29,289 bases of DNA from CAYWMP01 sp964459445. Lineage in GTDB: Bacteria > Desulfobacterota > DSM-4660 > Desulfatiglandales > HGW-15. Shown here piece after piece: positions 14,334 to 22,111 of the stretch (positions within the stretch are counted from its first letter, which is position 1; each line of letters opens with the position of its first letter). The stretch lies in assembly GCA_964459445.1 (NCBI GenBank), contig CAYWMP010000060.1:1-29289 (forward strand). The letters are read 5' to 3'. The position numbers and the translations under genes were made by a program. Below the pieces are notes generated by a model that had not been told where the DNA came from, did no database searches, and worked only from the letters and a program-made list of their open reading frames with translations.

Positions 14334-14836
14334 ACCTCGACGATATTCAAAGCGGGAGTCTCTGTGTGGTGGACACCAACGTGCTTTTGTATGCCGAGCA
14401 AGCGAGATCTCAGCAGGCACAACGTCTTCTAAGGAGATGCGCGACGGGCGATGTCATAATCCGCTTGCCCCAGACCGTATGGCATGAACTGTGCCACAAA
14501 CTCATGCTGGCAGAAGCAATGATGTACGGCAGGATATCGAGCCCAAATCCTGCTGGAAAACTGGCCAAGCGGCCGGAAATCGTTAAACAGCTTGGGCTTT
14601 ACATGGAAAAGGTCACGGCCCTTGTGGAACTCGGCCTGAGGTTCGAACCATGCACTGTAGATGATTTCTTTGAAAGGGCATTTAATTATCAGAAGAAATA
14701 TGGCCTTTTGACCAACGACTCTCTCATTATTGCTACAGCCGTTCGATTGAAAGCCGACGTGCTTGCTACGGCTGACCATGCATTCCGCATTGTGGAAGAG
14801 CTGCAACTGGCCATGCCCTCGGATACTCGCTTATGA
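14330..14836 (+). CDS. PIN-domain ribonuclease toxin (VapC-like)
   Basis: A 168-residue PIN-domain protein expected to cut RNA, typically tRNA or rRNA, using Mg2+. Acidic catalytic residues are recognisable: D15 in VVDTNVLLY, E53 in VWHELCHK, D130 in LTNDSLIIATA and D149 in LATADHAF. All four are kept, so the toxin looks functional. It starts within the antitoxin stop, and its own stop overlaps the start of a DUF1156 methylase remnant (ATGA at 14833). That suggests the module once led a longer operon. The length is somewhat greater than that of a typical VapC of about 130-140 residues. Confidence 0.85.
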   Translation: MNLDDIQSGSLCVVDTNVLLYAEQARSQQAQRLLRRCATGDVIIRLPQTVWHELCHKLMLAEAMMYGRISSPNPAGKLAKRPEIVKQLGLYMEKVTALVELGLRFEPCTVDDFFERAFNYQKKYGLLTNDSLIIATAVRLKADVLATADHAFRIVEELQLAMPSDTRL

Positions 14837-15060
14837 AAACTCAGGGACACATGCCGCGAGCCATTGAGATGGGTTTTCCCAACGTTGAAATCAACCGCCT
14901 GGCTGTGCCGGAAAGGAACTCCTTTAAGCCGATCTATCAGATACATAAGTGGTTTGCCCGGCGCGCCTCTTCCGTATTCAGGGCATATTGCTCGACGATC
15001 TGAAGCCAGCGCATAAAACGGATGGTACCCTCACAGACTTGATGATTGATTGGCTTCCAG
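14833..15060 (+). pseudogene. Truncated, frameshifted DUF1156 (adenine-specific methylase-type) remnant
   Basis: The first frame encodes 56 residues ending at a TGA (15001-15003) and contains RAIEMGFPNVEINRLAVPER then KPIYQIHKWFARRASSVFRA. This is the characteristic N-terminus of DUF1156 proteins, large DNA-methylase-like proteins often found in defence loci. At about 14983-14986 a single-base loss moves the frame, and the next frame continues as ILLDDLKPAHKTDGTLTDLM, again as in the family. Similarity is lost by about 15060, so more than 800 expected residues are missing. The start overlaps the toxin stop. The remainder to 15297 holds no recognisable gene. Confidence 0.72.
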
Positions 15061-15297
15061 ACCGAAAATCCAGAGCCAGTCTCCAAGTAAGCATGATAGG
15101 TTTGCATTCGGGATCGAATTCATAGAATATTATTTTGCCCTCATAAAACTTATTTAAATCATTCAATTTGTCGACGTAATTCGCCAATCAAGTTGGTGGT
15201 CCTATTTTTGCACATATAGTCCCGTGTTTGATGAGTTCAGTTCGGAAAACAGATTGCGGCAGAGTGAAAATTCTTGGGGAAATGAGATTTTAAGAAC

Positions 15298-15669
15298 ATG
15301 AAGTTTAAGTGGATTTTATTAGCGATTGTCCTGAGCCTAGCGGTTTCCTGTGCCACAACGGTGCCGAATGGAAAGGGGTCTGAAAACACGCCAGGCCCTG
15401 CAAAGCTTTTGTTCTGGTTTTACGAAGACGGACTTAATCACCTCTCAGGCGTCAGGACGTCACAATGCCCCATGTACCCATCGGATTCTGCCTATAGCAG
15501 ACAGGCATTTAAAAAGCATGGTTTTCTGGTGGGTTGGATGATGTCCATTGATCGGCTTATGCGTTGTGGCCGCGATGAAACGAAGTTGGCCCCCAAAGTC
15601 CTCGTTGACGGTAAGTGGAAATATTACGATCCGTTAGAGTGGAATGACAATTGGTGGGATAAGAAATGA
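15298..15669 (+). CDS. YidD-like lipoprotein
   Basis: A 123-residue protein with a lipoprotein signal peptide whose lipobox LAVSC places the lipidated cysteine at C18. The mature part shows the YidD (DUF37, membrane protein insertion efficiency factor) pattern: C57-P-M-Y-P-S-D-S-A-Y, then KKHGFLVGWMMSIDRLMRC (C90). In ordinary YidD the motif is C-R-x-x-P-S-C-S-x-Y, so the second Cys is replaced by D63. Ordinary YidD is also a small peripheral cytoplasmic-side protein, whereas this one should be exported and lipidated. The function is therefore unknown and may differ. It is convergent with nrdG (4 bp apart). The ribosome site is weak. Confidence 0.72.
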   Translation: MKFKWILLAIVLSLAVSCATTVPNGKGSENTPGPAKLLFWFYEDGLNHLSGVRTSQCPMYPSDSAYSRQAFKKHGFLVGWMMSIDRLMRCGRDETKLAPKVLVDGKWKYYDPLEWNDNWWDKK

Positions 15670-15673
15670 GGTA

Positions 15674-16372
15674 TCACCGAACTATACACGACTGAACCCA
15701 CGGTTCAGCTATTTCTTTCAGTCGCGCCATTGCGGCGTCCTCATATCCGGCCGATCTGTTCCGAAAATACTCCGGATGGAGTACTCCCCTTTTCTGAAAT
15801 CGCTGCAGATTGAAAAGCCTTGCATTGGGGATGGTTTTCGCAATGGCCTCTATCTTTTCCTCATCTACGAAGGGCTTGACACAGGTGGTTCGAAATTCAT
15901 AGGGGATGCCGGAATCCATGATGATCCGGATGCTCGAAAGCAGGGACTCCGGACCACAGGCCCCCCTGGTAAATGATTCGTATTTAAAGGGATCGGTTTT
16001 GATGTCCAGGGCGATGTAATCAACAAGGCCTGCGTCAATGAGCCGCTTCAAAGAGTTTGGTCGACTCCCGTTGGTGTCCACCTTCACCTGATAACCTATC
16101 GCCTTAATCGTACGGCAAAGTGCCTCAAGGTCGGCCTGGAGACTCGGCTCTCCCCCCGAAATCACGACGCCATCCAAAAATCCTTTGCGGGATTTCAGGA
16201 AATTAAGGGCGCTATCATCACCGATTCTCTGACCACAAAAATCCCCGTTCCGTGCCAGGGCCGGATTGTGGCAAAAGGGACAATCAAAATTACAGCCGGT
16301 CACAAACAACACGCAACTCATCATGCCCGGATAATCGATCAAAGAGTTCTTTTGTATGCCGCCAAAAAACAA
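15674..16372 (-). CDS. nrdG: Anaerobic ribonucleotide reductase activating protein (radical SAM)
   Basis: Radical SAM enzyme that uses a 4Fe-4S cluster and S-adenosylmethionine to install the glycyl radical on NrdD. The cluster motif CxxxCxxC is in TGCNFDCPFCHNPAL, and the SAM-binding GGEP appears as VVISGGEPSLQ. The frame is open to a GTG at 16459, but family proteins begin with GGIQKxSLIDYPG, so the extra 29 residues are doubtful. TTG 16372 has GAGGG 8 nt upstream and gives 232 residues, a normal length. TTG 16378 is an alternative. It lies downstream of nrdD in the same operon. Confidence 0.92.
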   Translation of the reverse strand: MFFGGIQKNSLIDYPGMMSCVLFVTGCNFDCPFCHNPALARNGDFCGQRIGDDSALNFLKSRKGFLDGVVISGGEPSLQADLEALCRTIKAIGYQVKVDTNGSRPNSLKRLIDAGLVDYIALDIKTDPFKYESFTRGACGPESLLSSIRIIMDSGIPYEFRTTCVKPFVDEEKIEAIAKTIPNARLFNLQRFQKRGVLHPEYFRNRSAGYEDAAMARLKEIAEPWVQSCIVR

Positions 16373-16489
16373 ATGCAAGTCCCTCTTCGCTGTGTCTAAA
16401 ATCCCTCTGAATTGTCCTTGAAGAAAACGAAAGGATCTTAAACATGATTTACTTCGCACCCTTCATAATCATCGTGGTGCAATCCTACG

Positions 16490-18580
16490 TCATGCGACTT
16501 TAAAAACTTTCCTCATCCCAAACTCCGCCTGCTTGCCGTTATTCCATTGTTTCACCGGCCTCAAATAGCCGACAACCCTGGAATAGACCTCGGTTTCGGC
16601 ATCGCAGACGCCGCATCTCTCCTGTTCACCATTTAGATAGCCATGGGAAGGACAGACACTAAAGGTCGGGGACAGTGTGAAATAGGGGAGGTTGAAATTG
16701 GTGACCACCTTTCTTACCAATGCCTTTATCGCTTCGACGTCCGCGACTTGTTCTCCCAGATAGATGTGTAAAACAGTGCCCCCCGTGTATTTTGTCTGCA
16801 ATTCATCTTGAAGCTGAAGGGTCTCGAAGATGTCGTCGGTGTAGTTCACAGGAAGCTGGGAGGAGTTTGTATAAAAGGGAGCCACGCCTTTGCTAAGTTC
16901 CCCTTCATTCGCACAGACAATTTCAGGAAACCTCTCCTTGTCGATCAATGCCAGCCGATAGGTTGTACCTTCGGCCGGCGTTGCCTCCAGGTTGTAGAGT
17001 TCATCGGTTTCCTCTTGTATCTCTGAGAGTATCCCACGGACATAATCCATCACCCTTAGCGAGAATTCGCGCCCAGGTTCACTGCCGATGTCCCTTCCAA
17101 GAAAGTTCATGCAGGCCTCATTCATGCCGATTAAACCGATGGTCGAAAAATGGTTCTTCCAATAGAGCCCCGTGCCCGACCTTATTTCTCTCAAGTAGAA
17201 TTTGGAATAGGGATACAGGTTCTTTTCAGTGAACATCTCCAGCACCTTGCGCTTGATTGAAAGACTCTCCCTGGCCAAATAAATCTTTTCCCTTAAACTG
17301 CCGAGAAATTCATCTTCGCTTTCACTCATATAGCCGATTCTGGGCAAGTTGATGGTAACAACGCCGATAGAACCCGTAAGGGGATTGGCCCCGAAGAGCC
17401 CCCCACCTCTCTTGAGCAGTTCCCGGTTATCGAGCCGCAGCCGACAACACATAGATCTTGCGTCTTCCGGCGTCATGTCCGAATTTACGAAATTCGAAAA
17501 ATAGGGAATCCCGTACTTCCCCGTCATCTTCCACAGGGGTTCCAGGTTGGGGTTGGACCAGCCGAAATCCTCCGCGATGTTATAGGTGGGTATTGGGAAG
17601 GTGAACACGCGCCCTTTTGCATCGCCTTCCATCATGACCTCTGCAAAGGCCTGATTGATCATGTCCATTTCAAGTTGAAAGTCGGCATAGGTTTCTTGCC
17701 TTGCAATGCCGCCAATGATCACAGGCTGATCCTTAAACGTAGAAGGGACAAAGAGATCCATGGTGATATTGGTAAAAGGCGTTTGGAAGCCCACGCGCGT
17801 AGGTATGTTGATATTGAAGACGAATTCCTGGAGGGCCTGCTTGACCTCATTGTAATCGAGGTCGTCATGGCGCACAAAGGGCGCCAGTAGCGTATCGAAA
17901 TTGGAAATGGCCTGGGCACCTGCCGCTTCACCCTGAAGCGTATAGAAGAAATTGACGATTTGTCCGAAGGCCGACCGCAGATGTTTCGGAGGTGCACTTT
18001 CAACCTTGCCCTGGACCCCTTTGAAACCCTGCATGAGCAGATCTTTCAGATCCCACCCGACACAATAAACCGACAACAGGCTCAGGTCATGTATGTGGAG
18101 ATCGCCGTTCCTGTGGGCAGCTCTTATATGTGGAGGATAGATCTGGTTTAACCAGTACTCAGAGGTGATGTCGGAAGATATATAGTTGTTCAGGCCCTGG
18201 AGGGAATAACACATGTTGCTGTTCTCATTGATTCTCCAGTCGAGCTTTTGAAGATAGTTTTCGACCAGATCGACGCTTGCCTTTGAAACAATCGCCCTTA
18301 TCTGTGCGTGTTGTTCCCTGTAGAGGATATAGGCCTTGGCGGATTTATAATAGGGAGAATCGAGAAGCACCCTCTCCACAATGTCCTGTATCTCCTCTAC
18401 CTGAGGCGTTGGTCCAAGACGCATTTCGTGGGCCAGGGTGAGGGCTCTCAGGGTCAGTTTTCTGGCTTCCCTCTCGTCAAACTCTCCGCTGGCCTGACCT
18501 GCTTGAGCAATGGCTGATGTAATTTTAGATGAATCGAATTCCAGAAGCCTTCCGTCTCGCTTTTCAATTTTTTTAAACAC
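16490..18580 (-). CDS. nrdD: Anaerobic ribonucleoside-triphosphate reductase (class III)
   Basis: Oxygen-sensitive glycyl radical enzyme making dNTPs from NTPs, 696 residues. It has an N-terminal ATP-cone regulatory domain (about 3-95), a 10-strand barrel with a CC pair in MCCRLRLDNRELLKRGGGLFG, and a C-terminal radical site. The glycyl radical residue should be G671 in RVVGYLRPVKQW. The zinc site just before it is C643-x2-H646 and C656-x2-C659. The start is GTG, with GAGGG 6 nt upstream. nrdG follows. About 270 bp upstream are two NrdR boxes around a predicted promoter, so regulation by the NrdR ATP-cone repressor is expected. Confidence 0.97.
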   Translation of the reverse strand: MFKKIEKRDGRLLEFDSSKITSAIAQAGQASGEFDEREARKLTLRALTLAHEMRLGPTPQVEEIQDIVERVLLDSPYYKSAKAYILYREQHAQIRAIVSKASVDLVENYLQKLDWRINENSNMCYSLQGLNNYISSDITSEYWLNQIYPPHIRAAHRNGDLHIHDLSLLSVYCVGWDLKDLLMQGFKGVQGKVESAPPKHLRSAFGQIVNFFYTLQGEAAGAQAISNFDTLLAPFVRHDDLDYNEVKQALQEFVFNINIPTRVGFQTPFTNITMDLFVPSTFKDQPVIIGGIARQETYADFQLEMDMINQAFAEVMMEGDAKGRVFTFPIPTYNIAEDFGWSNPNLEPLWKMTGKYGIPYFSNFVNSDMTPEDARSMCCRLRLDNRELLKRGGGLFGANPLTGSIGVVTINLPRIGYMSESEDEFLGSLREKIYLARESLSIKRKVLEMFTEKNLYPYSKFYLREIRSGTGLYWKNHFSTIGLIGMNEACMNFLGRDIGSEPGREFSLRVMDYVRGILSEIQEETDELYNLEATPAEGTTYRLALIDKERFPEIVCANEGELSKGVAPFYTNSSQLPVNYTDDIFETLQLQDELQTKYTGGTVLHIYLGEQVADVEAIKALVRKVVTNFNLPYFTLSPTFSVCPSHGYLNGEQERCGVCDAETEVYSRVVGYLRPVKQWNNGKQAEFGMRKVFKVA

Positions 18581-18619
18581 TTATATCCCTCTGATTATTT
18601 GAAAATTTTTACTGGAGCA

Positions 18620-18752
18620 GCCACTAAAACACGAAGGCACTAAGCTGAGAAAAATAGCCCGAAATCTTTACAAGGTAACGATGAATCCAGGAACAATTAA
18701 AGTAGTGCCTCACAGTAATTCCTTTTTCTTGGTGTCTTTGAGCCTTAGTGGC
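18620..18752. repeat. Inverted-repeat (MITE-like) element in the nrdD leader
   Basis: Arms of 25 bp, at 18620-18644 (GCCACTAAAACACGAAGGCA then CTAAG) and 18728-18752, are imperfect inverses with about 18 of 25 matches. They enclose about 80 bp with no gene. The CACTAAG/CAAAGACACCAAG wording is familiar from dispersed intergenic repeats in many genomes. It lies between the predicted nrdD promoter and the start codon and may have lengthened the leader. Confidence 0.55.
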
Positions 18753-18772
18753 AAAAAAACTGAAATGTCCAC

Positions 18773-18826
18773 AAAAAAGGCTGGGTCAACTCGCCGGAGG
18801 AGGAAGCGGAATTGGGCCCCAGCCTT
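18773..18826 (-). terminator. Terminator-like hairpin inside the nrdDG leader
   Basis: On the minus strand AAGGCTGGG (18826-18818) pairs perfectly with CCCAGCCTT (18785-18777) around a loop of about 32 nt, followed by a run of T (18778-18773). It lies only about 12-65 nt after the predicted nrdD transcription start. It could be an attenuator or mark a short leader RNA. The loop also carries GC-rich inner pairing. Confidence 0.55.
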
Positions 18827-18845
18827 GAGGCAGGATGCGCACACA

Positions 18846-18873
18846 ATTAGCACAATATATTGCGCTTTGTCAA
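18846..18873 (-). promoter_or_regulatory. Predicted nrdDG promoter
   Basis: Read on the minus strand, a perfect -35 TTGACA (18873-18868) is followed after 16 nt by GCTAAT (18851-18846), a 4 of 6 match to the -10. One NrdR box covers the -35/-10 spacer and the other lies just upstream, as expected for repression. Transcription would start near 18838. Confidence 0.6.
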
Positions 18874-18896
18874 CAAAAAAGTGCTATATATTGAGC
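18850..18896. promoter_or_regulatory. Pair of NrdR boxes
   Basis: GCACAATATATTGCGC (18850-18865) and GTGCTATATATTGAGC (18881-18896) both contain the NrdR core CwATATATwG. Their starts are 31 bp apart, three helical turns, the usual spacing for cooperative NrdR binding. They flank and overlap the predicted nrdD promoter. Confidence 0.85.
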
Positions 18897-19188
18897 ATTT
18901 GTCAGCCGACCTGTTGTTTAATGAATGATCCCTATTTGGTCGCGGAATCCCTGTTTAGAACCTCTTTTCTACAAGTCTCAAACTTGTGGGTAAATCATTG
19001 CCCTGCTTATTTTTGTTCTAGGGCTGGCGCAAGCTTGTTGGTATAATTAATAGAGTAACTCGTGAAAACGCATTGAAATTCGTACCGGTACTTTTCACAG
19101 GTGAATGGGTCGCACTCGAAGTAATGGTGAGTAAGTAGGGCCTTACACTTAAATCAGAAACAACCAAAAGTTAGAAAGGAAGGACAAA
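18897..19188 (+). promoter_or_regulatory. Upstream region of the exported SOR gene with extended -10
   Basis: There is no gene in this stretch. TGGTATAAT (19039-19047) is an extended -10 promoter element without a good -35. It lies about 140 bp before the next start codon. A longer open frame crossing 18681-19046 has no recognisable protein features and overlaps the repeat, NrdR boxes and promoter, so it is discounted. Confidence 0.4.
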
Positions 19189-19599
19189 ATGGATGACAGG
19201 AGGGATTTTTTAAAGAAGTCCGTATTGGTGGCCGGCGGTCTGGTTATCGGTAACTCTGCAAAGGCCTTGGCCTCTCCCGGCGGTTTTCCGGCTGGCGTCA
19301 TTTACACCAAAGAAAATCCCGGCAAATGGGCCAAAAAGGTCAAAGGGCATGCACCTATGGTTAATGTGGTTGGAAAGAAAGTGACTATCACCACAAACCA
19401 CGGCATGTTCAAGATGCATTATATTGTGCGTCACACCCTGGTCTCGGCCGAGGGCAAAGTGATTGGTGAGAAGACCTTTTACCCGACAGATCCAAAACCC
19501 GTATCGACCTACGAGCTCCCTGCCGGAGCCGGCGCCAAATTCTATGCAACCAGCTTCTGCAATCTGCATGATTTCTGGGTGGCCGAATTCAATATTTAG
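19189..19599 (+). CDS. Tat-exported desulfoferrodoxin/superoxide-reductase-like protein
   Basis: A 136-residue protein with a twin-arginine signal (RRDFLKK at 4-10) and a likely cleavage after AKALA near residue 28. The mature domain matches the neelaredoxin/desulfoferrodoxin iron centre II fold. Candidate ligands are H54 (KGHAPMV), H71 and H77 (NHGMFKMH), C124 and H127 (FCNLHDFW), the four-His one-Cys set that binds iron for superoxide reduction. The N-terminal rubredoxin-like Cys4 domain is absent. The usual Glu-Lys before the first His is replaced by Lys-Gly, so the rate or the substrate may differ. Tat export implies that iron is inserted before transport and that the protein acts in the periplasm. 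GGAAGGA lies upstream of the ATG. Confidence 0.85.
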   Translation: MDDRRDFLKKSVLVAGGLVIGNSAKALASPGGFPAGVIYTKENPGKWAKKVKGHAPMVNVVGKKVTITTNHGMFKMHYIVRHTLVSAEGKVIGEKTFYPTDPKPVSTYELPAGAGAKFYATSFCNLHDFWVAEFNI

Positions 19600-19606
19600 A
19601 GGCTGT

Positions 19607-19633
19607 CTGAAAACGCCCCGCTATACTTTTCAG
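19607..19633. terminator. Possible hairpin terminator between convergent genes
   Basis: CTGAAAA (19607-19613) pairs with TTTTCAG (19627-19633) around 13 nt. It follows the SOR-like stop codon by 8 bp. There is no following T-run, so efficiency is doubtful. The wording GGCTGTCTGAAAA also resembles insertion-sequence ends. Confidence 0.3.
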
Positions 19634-19688
19634 GGCATTGAAAGGCAAACCCTTTTGCGATGGGAAGTGTTGGGGGAACGATACGTTA

Positions 19689-21689
19689 CTATTCGGGGTA
19701 CTGAACCGGCAGGACAAAATGAAAGGCGCTTCCCTGACCCTCGCCTTCGCTTTCAACCCAGATTCTCCCCTGGTGCATTTCCACGAGCTTTTTCGTCAAG
19801 GCCAATCCAAGCCCGGTACCCTGGTACTTGCGAGTTTTGGATTTATCGGCCTGTTCAAATGAATGAAAGATCCGTTCCAGGTTTTCAGGTTGAATTCCGA
19901 TACCGGTGTCCATGACCGACACTTTGACGCATTTCCATAGACCATCCACTCCCGGCACGCTATCGTCACCGCGGTCTGCCCGACTTTCGCTTGATTTTAA
20001 GTCCCCAAATTTACATTCTGTTTCTTGTACGCGTATCCTAATGTTACCGCCGTCCGCCGTAAATTTCACAGCATTGGCCAGGAGATTATATAGAATCTGT
20101 TTCACTTTTCGTTCATCTGCCCAAATTGTTTCAGGCACACCGTCCAATTCCGTCGACAATACTATCCTATGCTCCTGGGCCTTGTCCTTGAACACCGTTA
20201 AACTGCTGTCCAAAAGCGTTTTCAGGTTTACATCGGATAGTTCAAGCTGCATCTTGCCGGCCTCCACCTTAGAAAGATCCAGGATGTCGTTAATCAGTGA
20301 AAGAAGATGATGGGAACTCGCCAGAGCCTCACTTAGATATTCTTCCTGTGCCTCAGTCAGATCTCCGAAGTTTTTATCAACAACCAAGTCGGTAAAGCCG
20401 ATAATATGATTCAAAGGTGTCCTAAGTTCATGGCTCATGGTCGCCAGGAAGTCGCTTTTGGCCTGACTCGCAGCTTCCGCCGCCTCCTTGGCCTCCTTCA
20501 GCTCTTCGGTCCTTTCACGGACGCGCCTTTCCAACTCAAGATGCGCCCTTTTTTCTATCTCCTCCCCCTTTTTTTGTGCCGTAATGTCGGTGATTAAAGT
20601 CATGAGGGCCGGCTCTTTTTCCCATGTCACCATAGATGATCGGCTTTGTACCCATCTTATTTCACCCCTGCCGTTCAACATGCGGAAAGATGTCCCCGTG
20701 GGGACCTCTTCTCCTTTCATTCTCGCACGATAAAGCTCAAGAATATGCCCCCGATCATCAGGGTGAATGAATTCCAGAAATTCACGATTCATGATTTCTT
20801 TCTGTGGCTGGTCCCTGAATGCAACGGCGCTCGGATTCACGTATTTGACCTTCCCCTCTTGGGTCACAACGATGGCGTCATAGGCGTTTTCAACCAGTAA
20901 TCGATATTTCTCTTCGCTCTCCTTCAGTGCATCCTGGACTTGCAGACGTTCGGCCATCTCCCTGTACAGCCGAGCATTTGCCTTTTCAAAACCTTCATAG
21001 GTTCTTATGTATTCCCCCATGGTCACGACAAGCACGGCAACGGAAAATCCAATAAATCCATATTCCATCATGTACTGATAGGTTTTCATACCAATGACGG
21101 CCATACAGTCGTGGGCTCCGAGCGCACCCCAAAATAGCAAGCCGATGATGTAGACCCTCGTATAATTCGTTTTATGTCTGTTTCTGAACCACAAAAACAG
21201 GGTAGAAAATGAGGCCAGGTAGGCATAGACAACAAATGGGATGCCATAGGGGCCAACATTCGCTTCAATAAAGGGCTGCTGCAATAACTTAAAACTCCTG
21301 AAAATGAAGGTATCATCCACAAAGAGTCCGGTCGACCATATCGTCCAGAGCAAAACCAGATGAAAGGGGCCGGCTATTAAATGAAACTTAAAAGAATTGA
21401 GCTTTAGATATGAAAGGGTGAACCCATAGAGGCAATGGATAAGAAGCACGATGGCTACGAATTCGAGACGGCCGGCAAAATGATTTATGGTAGACGCTGG
21501 GGTATTATATTCAATGAATATTCCGATTGAATAGATGATGGTTGATAGAGATATACCCGCGCCCCACGCATTCCACGAATATTCGCGTTTCCTGAGAAAA
21601 ATCAGCCCTTGAAAGAAAAGAAGTGTCAAGGCGATGGCTGCGACACATAAAGAGCCCACTGAGGAAGGAACGATTTTGTCCAGGTTCAT
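19689..21689 (-). CDS. Membrane sensor histidine kinase (7TM-PAS-HisKA-HATPase)
   Basis: A 666-residue sensor kinase. Residues 1-225 hold about seven membrane helices of the 'histidine kinase N-terminal 7TM' type. Residues about 255-375 form a PAS/PAC domain, then a coiled coil leads to HisKA with phosphoacceptor H420 in MSHELRTPLNHIIG. The ATPase domain has the N box (N535, N539), G1 DTGIGI (594-599) and G2 GTGLGL (624-629), with a hydrophilic insert of about 25 residues before G1. There is no receiver domain and no response regulator next to it, so the partner is unknown. A separate start signal is weak: GAGGG is about 15 nt upstream of the ATG. The ligand cannot be told. Confidence 0.93.
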   Translation of the reverse strand: MNLDKIVPSSVGSLCVAAIALTLLFFQGLIFLRKREYSWNAWGAGISLSTIIYSIGIFIEYNTPASTINHFAGRLEFVAIVLLIHCLYGFTLSYLKLNSFKFHLIAGPFHLVLLWTIWSTGLFVDDTFIFRSFKLLQQPFIEANVGPYGIPFVVYAYLASFSTLFLWFRNRHKTNYTRVYIIGLLFWGALGAHDCMAVIGMKTYQYMMEYGFIGFSVAVLVVTMGEYIRTYEGFEKANARLYREMAERLQVQDALKESEEKYRLLVENAYDAIVVTQEGKVKYVNPSAVAFRDQPQKEIMNREFLEFIHPDDRGHILELYRARMKGEEVPTGTSFRMLNGRGEIRWVQSRSSMVTWEKEPALMTLITDITAQKKGEEIEKRAHLELERRVRERTEELKEAKEAAEAASQAKSDFLATMSHELRTPLNHIIGFTDLVVDKNFGDLTEAQEEYLSEALASSHHLLSLINDILDLSKVEAGKMQLELSDVNLKTLLDSSLTVFKDKAQEHRIVLSTELDGVPETIWADERKVKQILYNLLANAVKFTADGGNIRIRVQETECKFGDLKSSESRADRGDDSVPGVDGLWKCVKVSVMDTGIGIQPENLERIFHSFEQADKSKTRKYQGTGLGLALTKKLVEMHQGRIWVESEGEGQGSAFHFVLPVQYPE

Positions 21690-21740
21690 GGTTGGTGCTC
21701 AGCCCTCTATATCCACCAAATTCGAAATTTTGTTGTTTAG

Positions 21741-21849
21741 TGTCCGTCCAGAAATGAGATAGTTTTTCAAGTTCAAGTCGAAGATCCCGTACCTCGTGCG
21801 GGGGAAGGCGAGAATTCCAACTACCCCGCTGAAGACACCCAGTGGGACA
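21741..21849. repeat. Repeat-like segment in the gap upstream of the kinase
   Basis: The gap 21690-22111 has no gene I can support. Within it, a stretch from TGTCC (21741-21745) to GGACA (21845-21849) has short inverted ends and an internal hairpin, GCGGGG (21798-21803) with CCCCGC (21824-21829). Its wording seems familiar as a dispersed intergenic repeat. The remainder to 22111 is AT-rich, with one inverted repeat (CGCGAT 22070-22075 with ATCGCG 22096-22101). Confidence 0.35.
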
Positions 21850-22111
21850 GGCATCCATACATGTCGCATTTTGAGGATTGGAACTAGAGCCTGACGCTAA
21901 AATTGTGAAAAACGGCCATTACTGGATGTACACTATTTACCAGTTGCGTCAAATTATGACAAGCGCATTGCCCAGTCCAACTATTAGAAGCAATTCCTAT
22001 ACCATTACAACCAGTTAGCCATCATTATTAAGATATCTATTCAAGCTCAAAATCCACTCGCATGTATGACGCGATTGGTTATTTGAATTGGGGGTATCGC
22101 GCGGCCTCTTT

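Noticed and set aside
14978..15187. Minus-strand open frame of 69 codons over the DUF1156 remnant
   Set aside because: It is antisense to recognisable methylase coding, with no family match and no clear ribosome site.
15692..15708. Perfect 7-bp hairpin CTGAACC/GGTTCAG as a terminator for the YidD-like gene
   Set aside because: It lies inside the nrdG coding end and lacks a clean T-run; it may be chance or weak.
18681..19046. Plus-strand open frame of 121 codons
   Set aside because: It runs across a repeat, a terminator-like hairpin and both NrdR boxes, and its protein has low-complexity composition and no domain.
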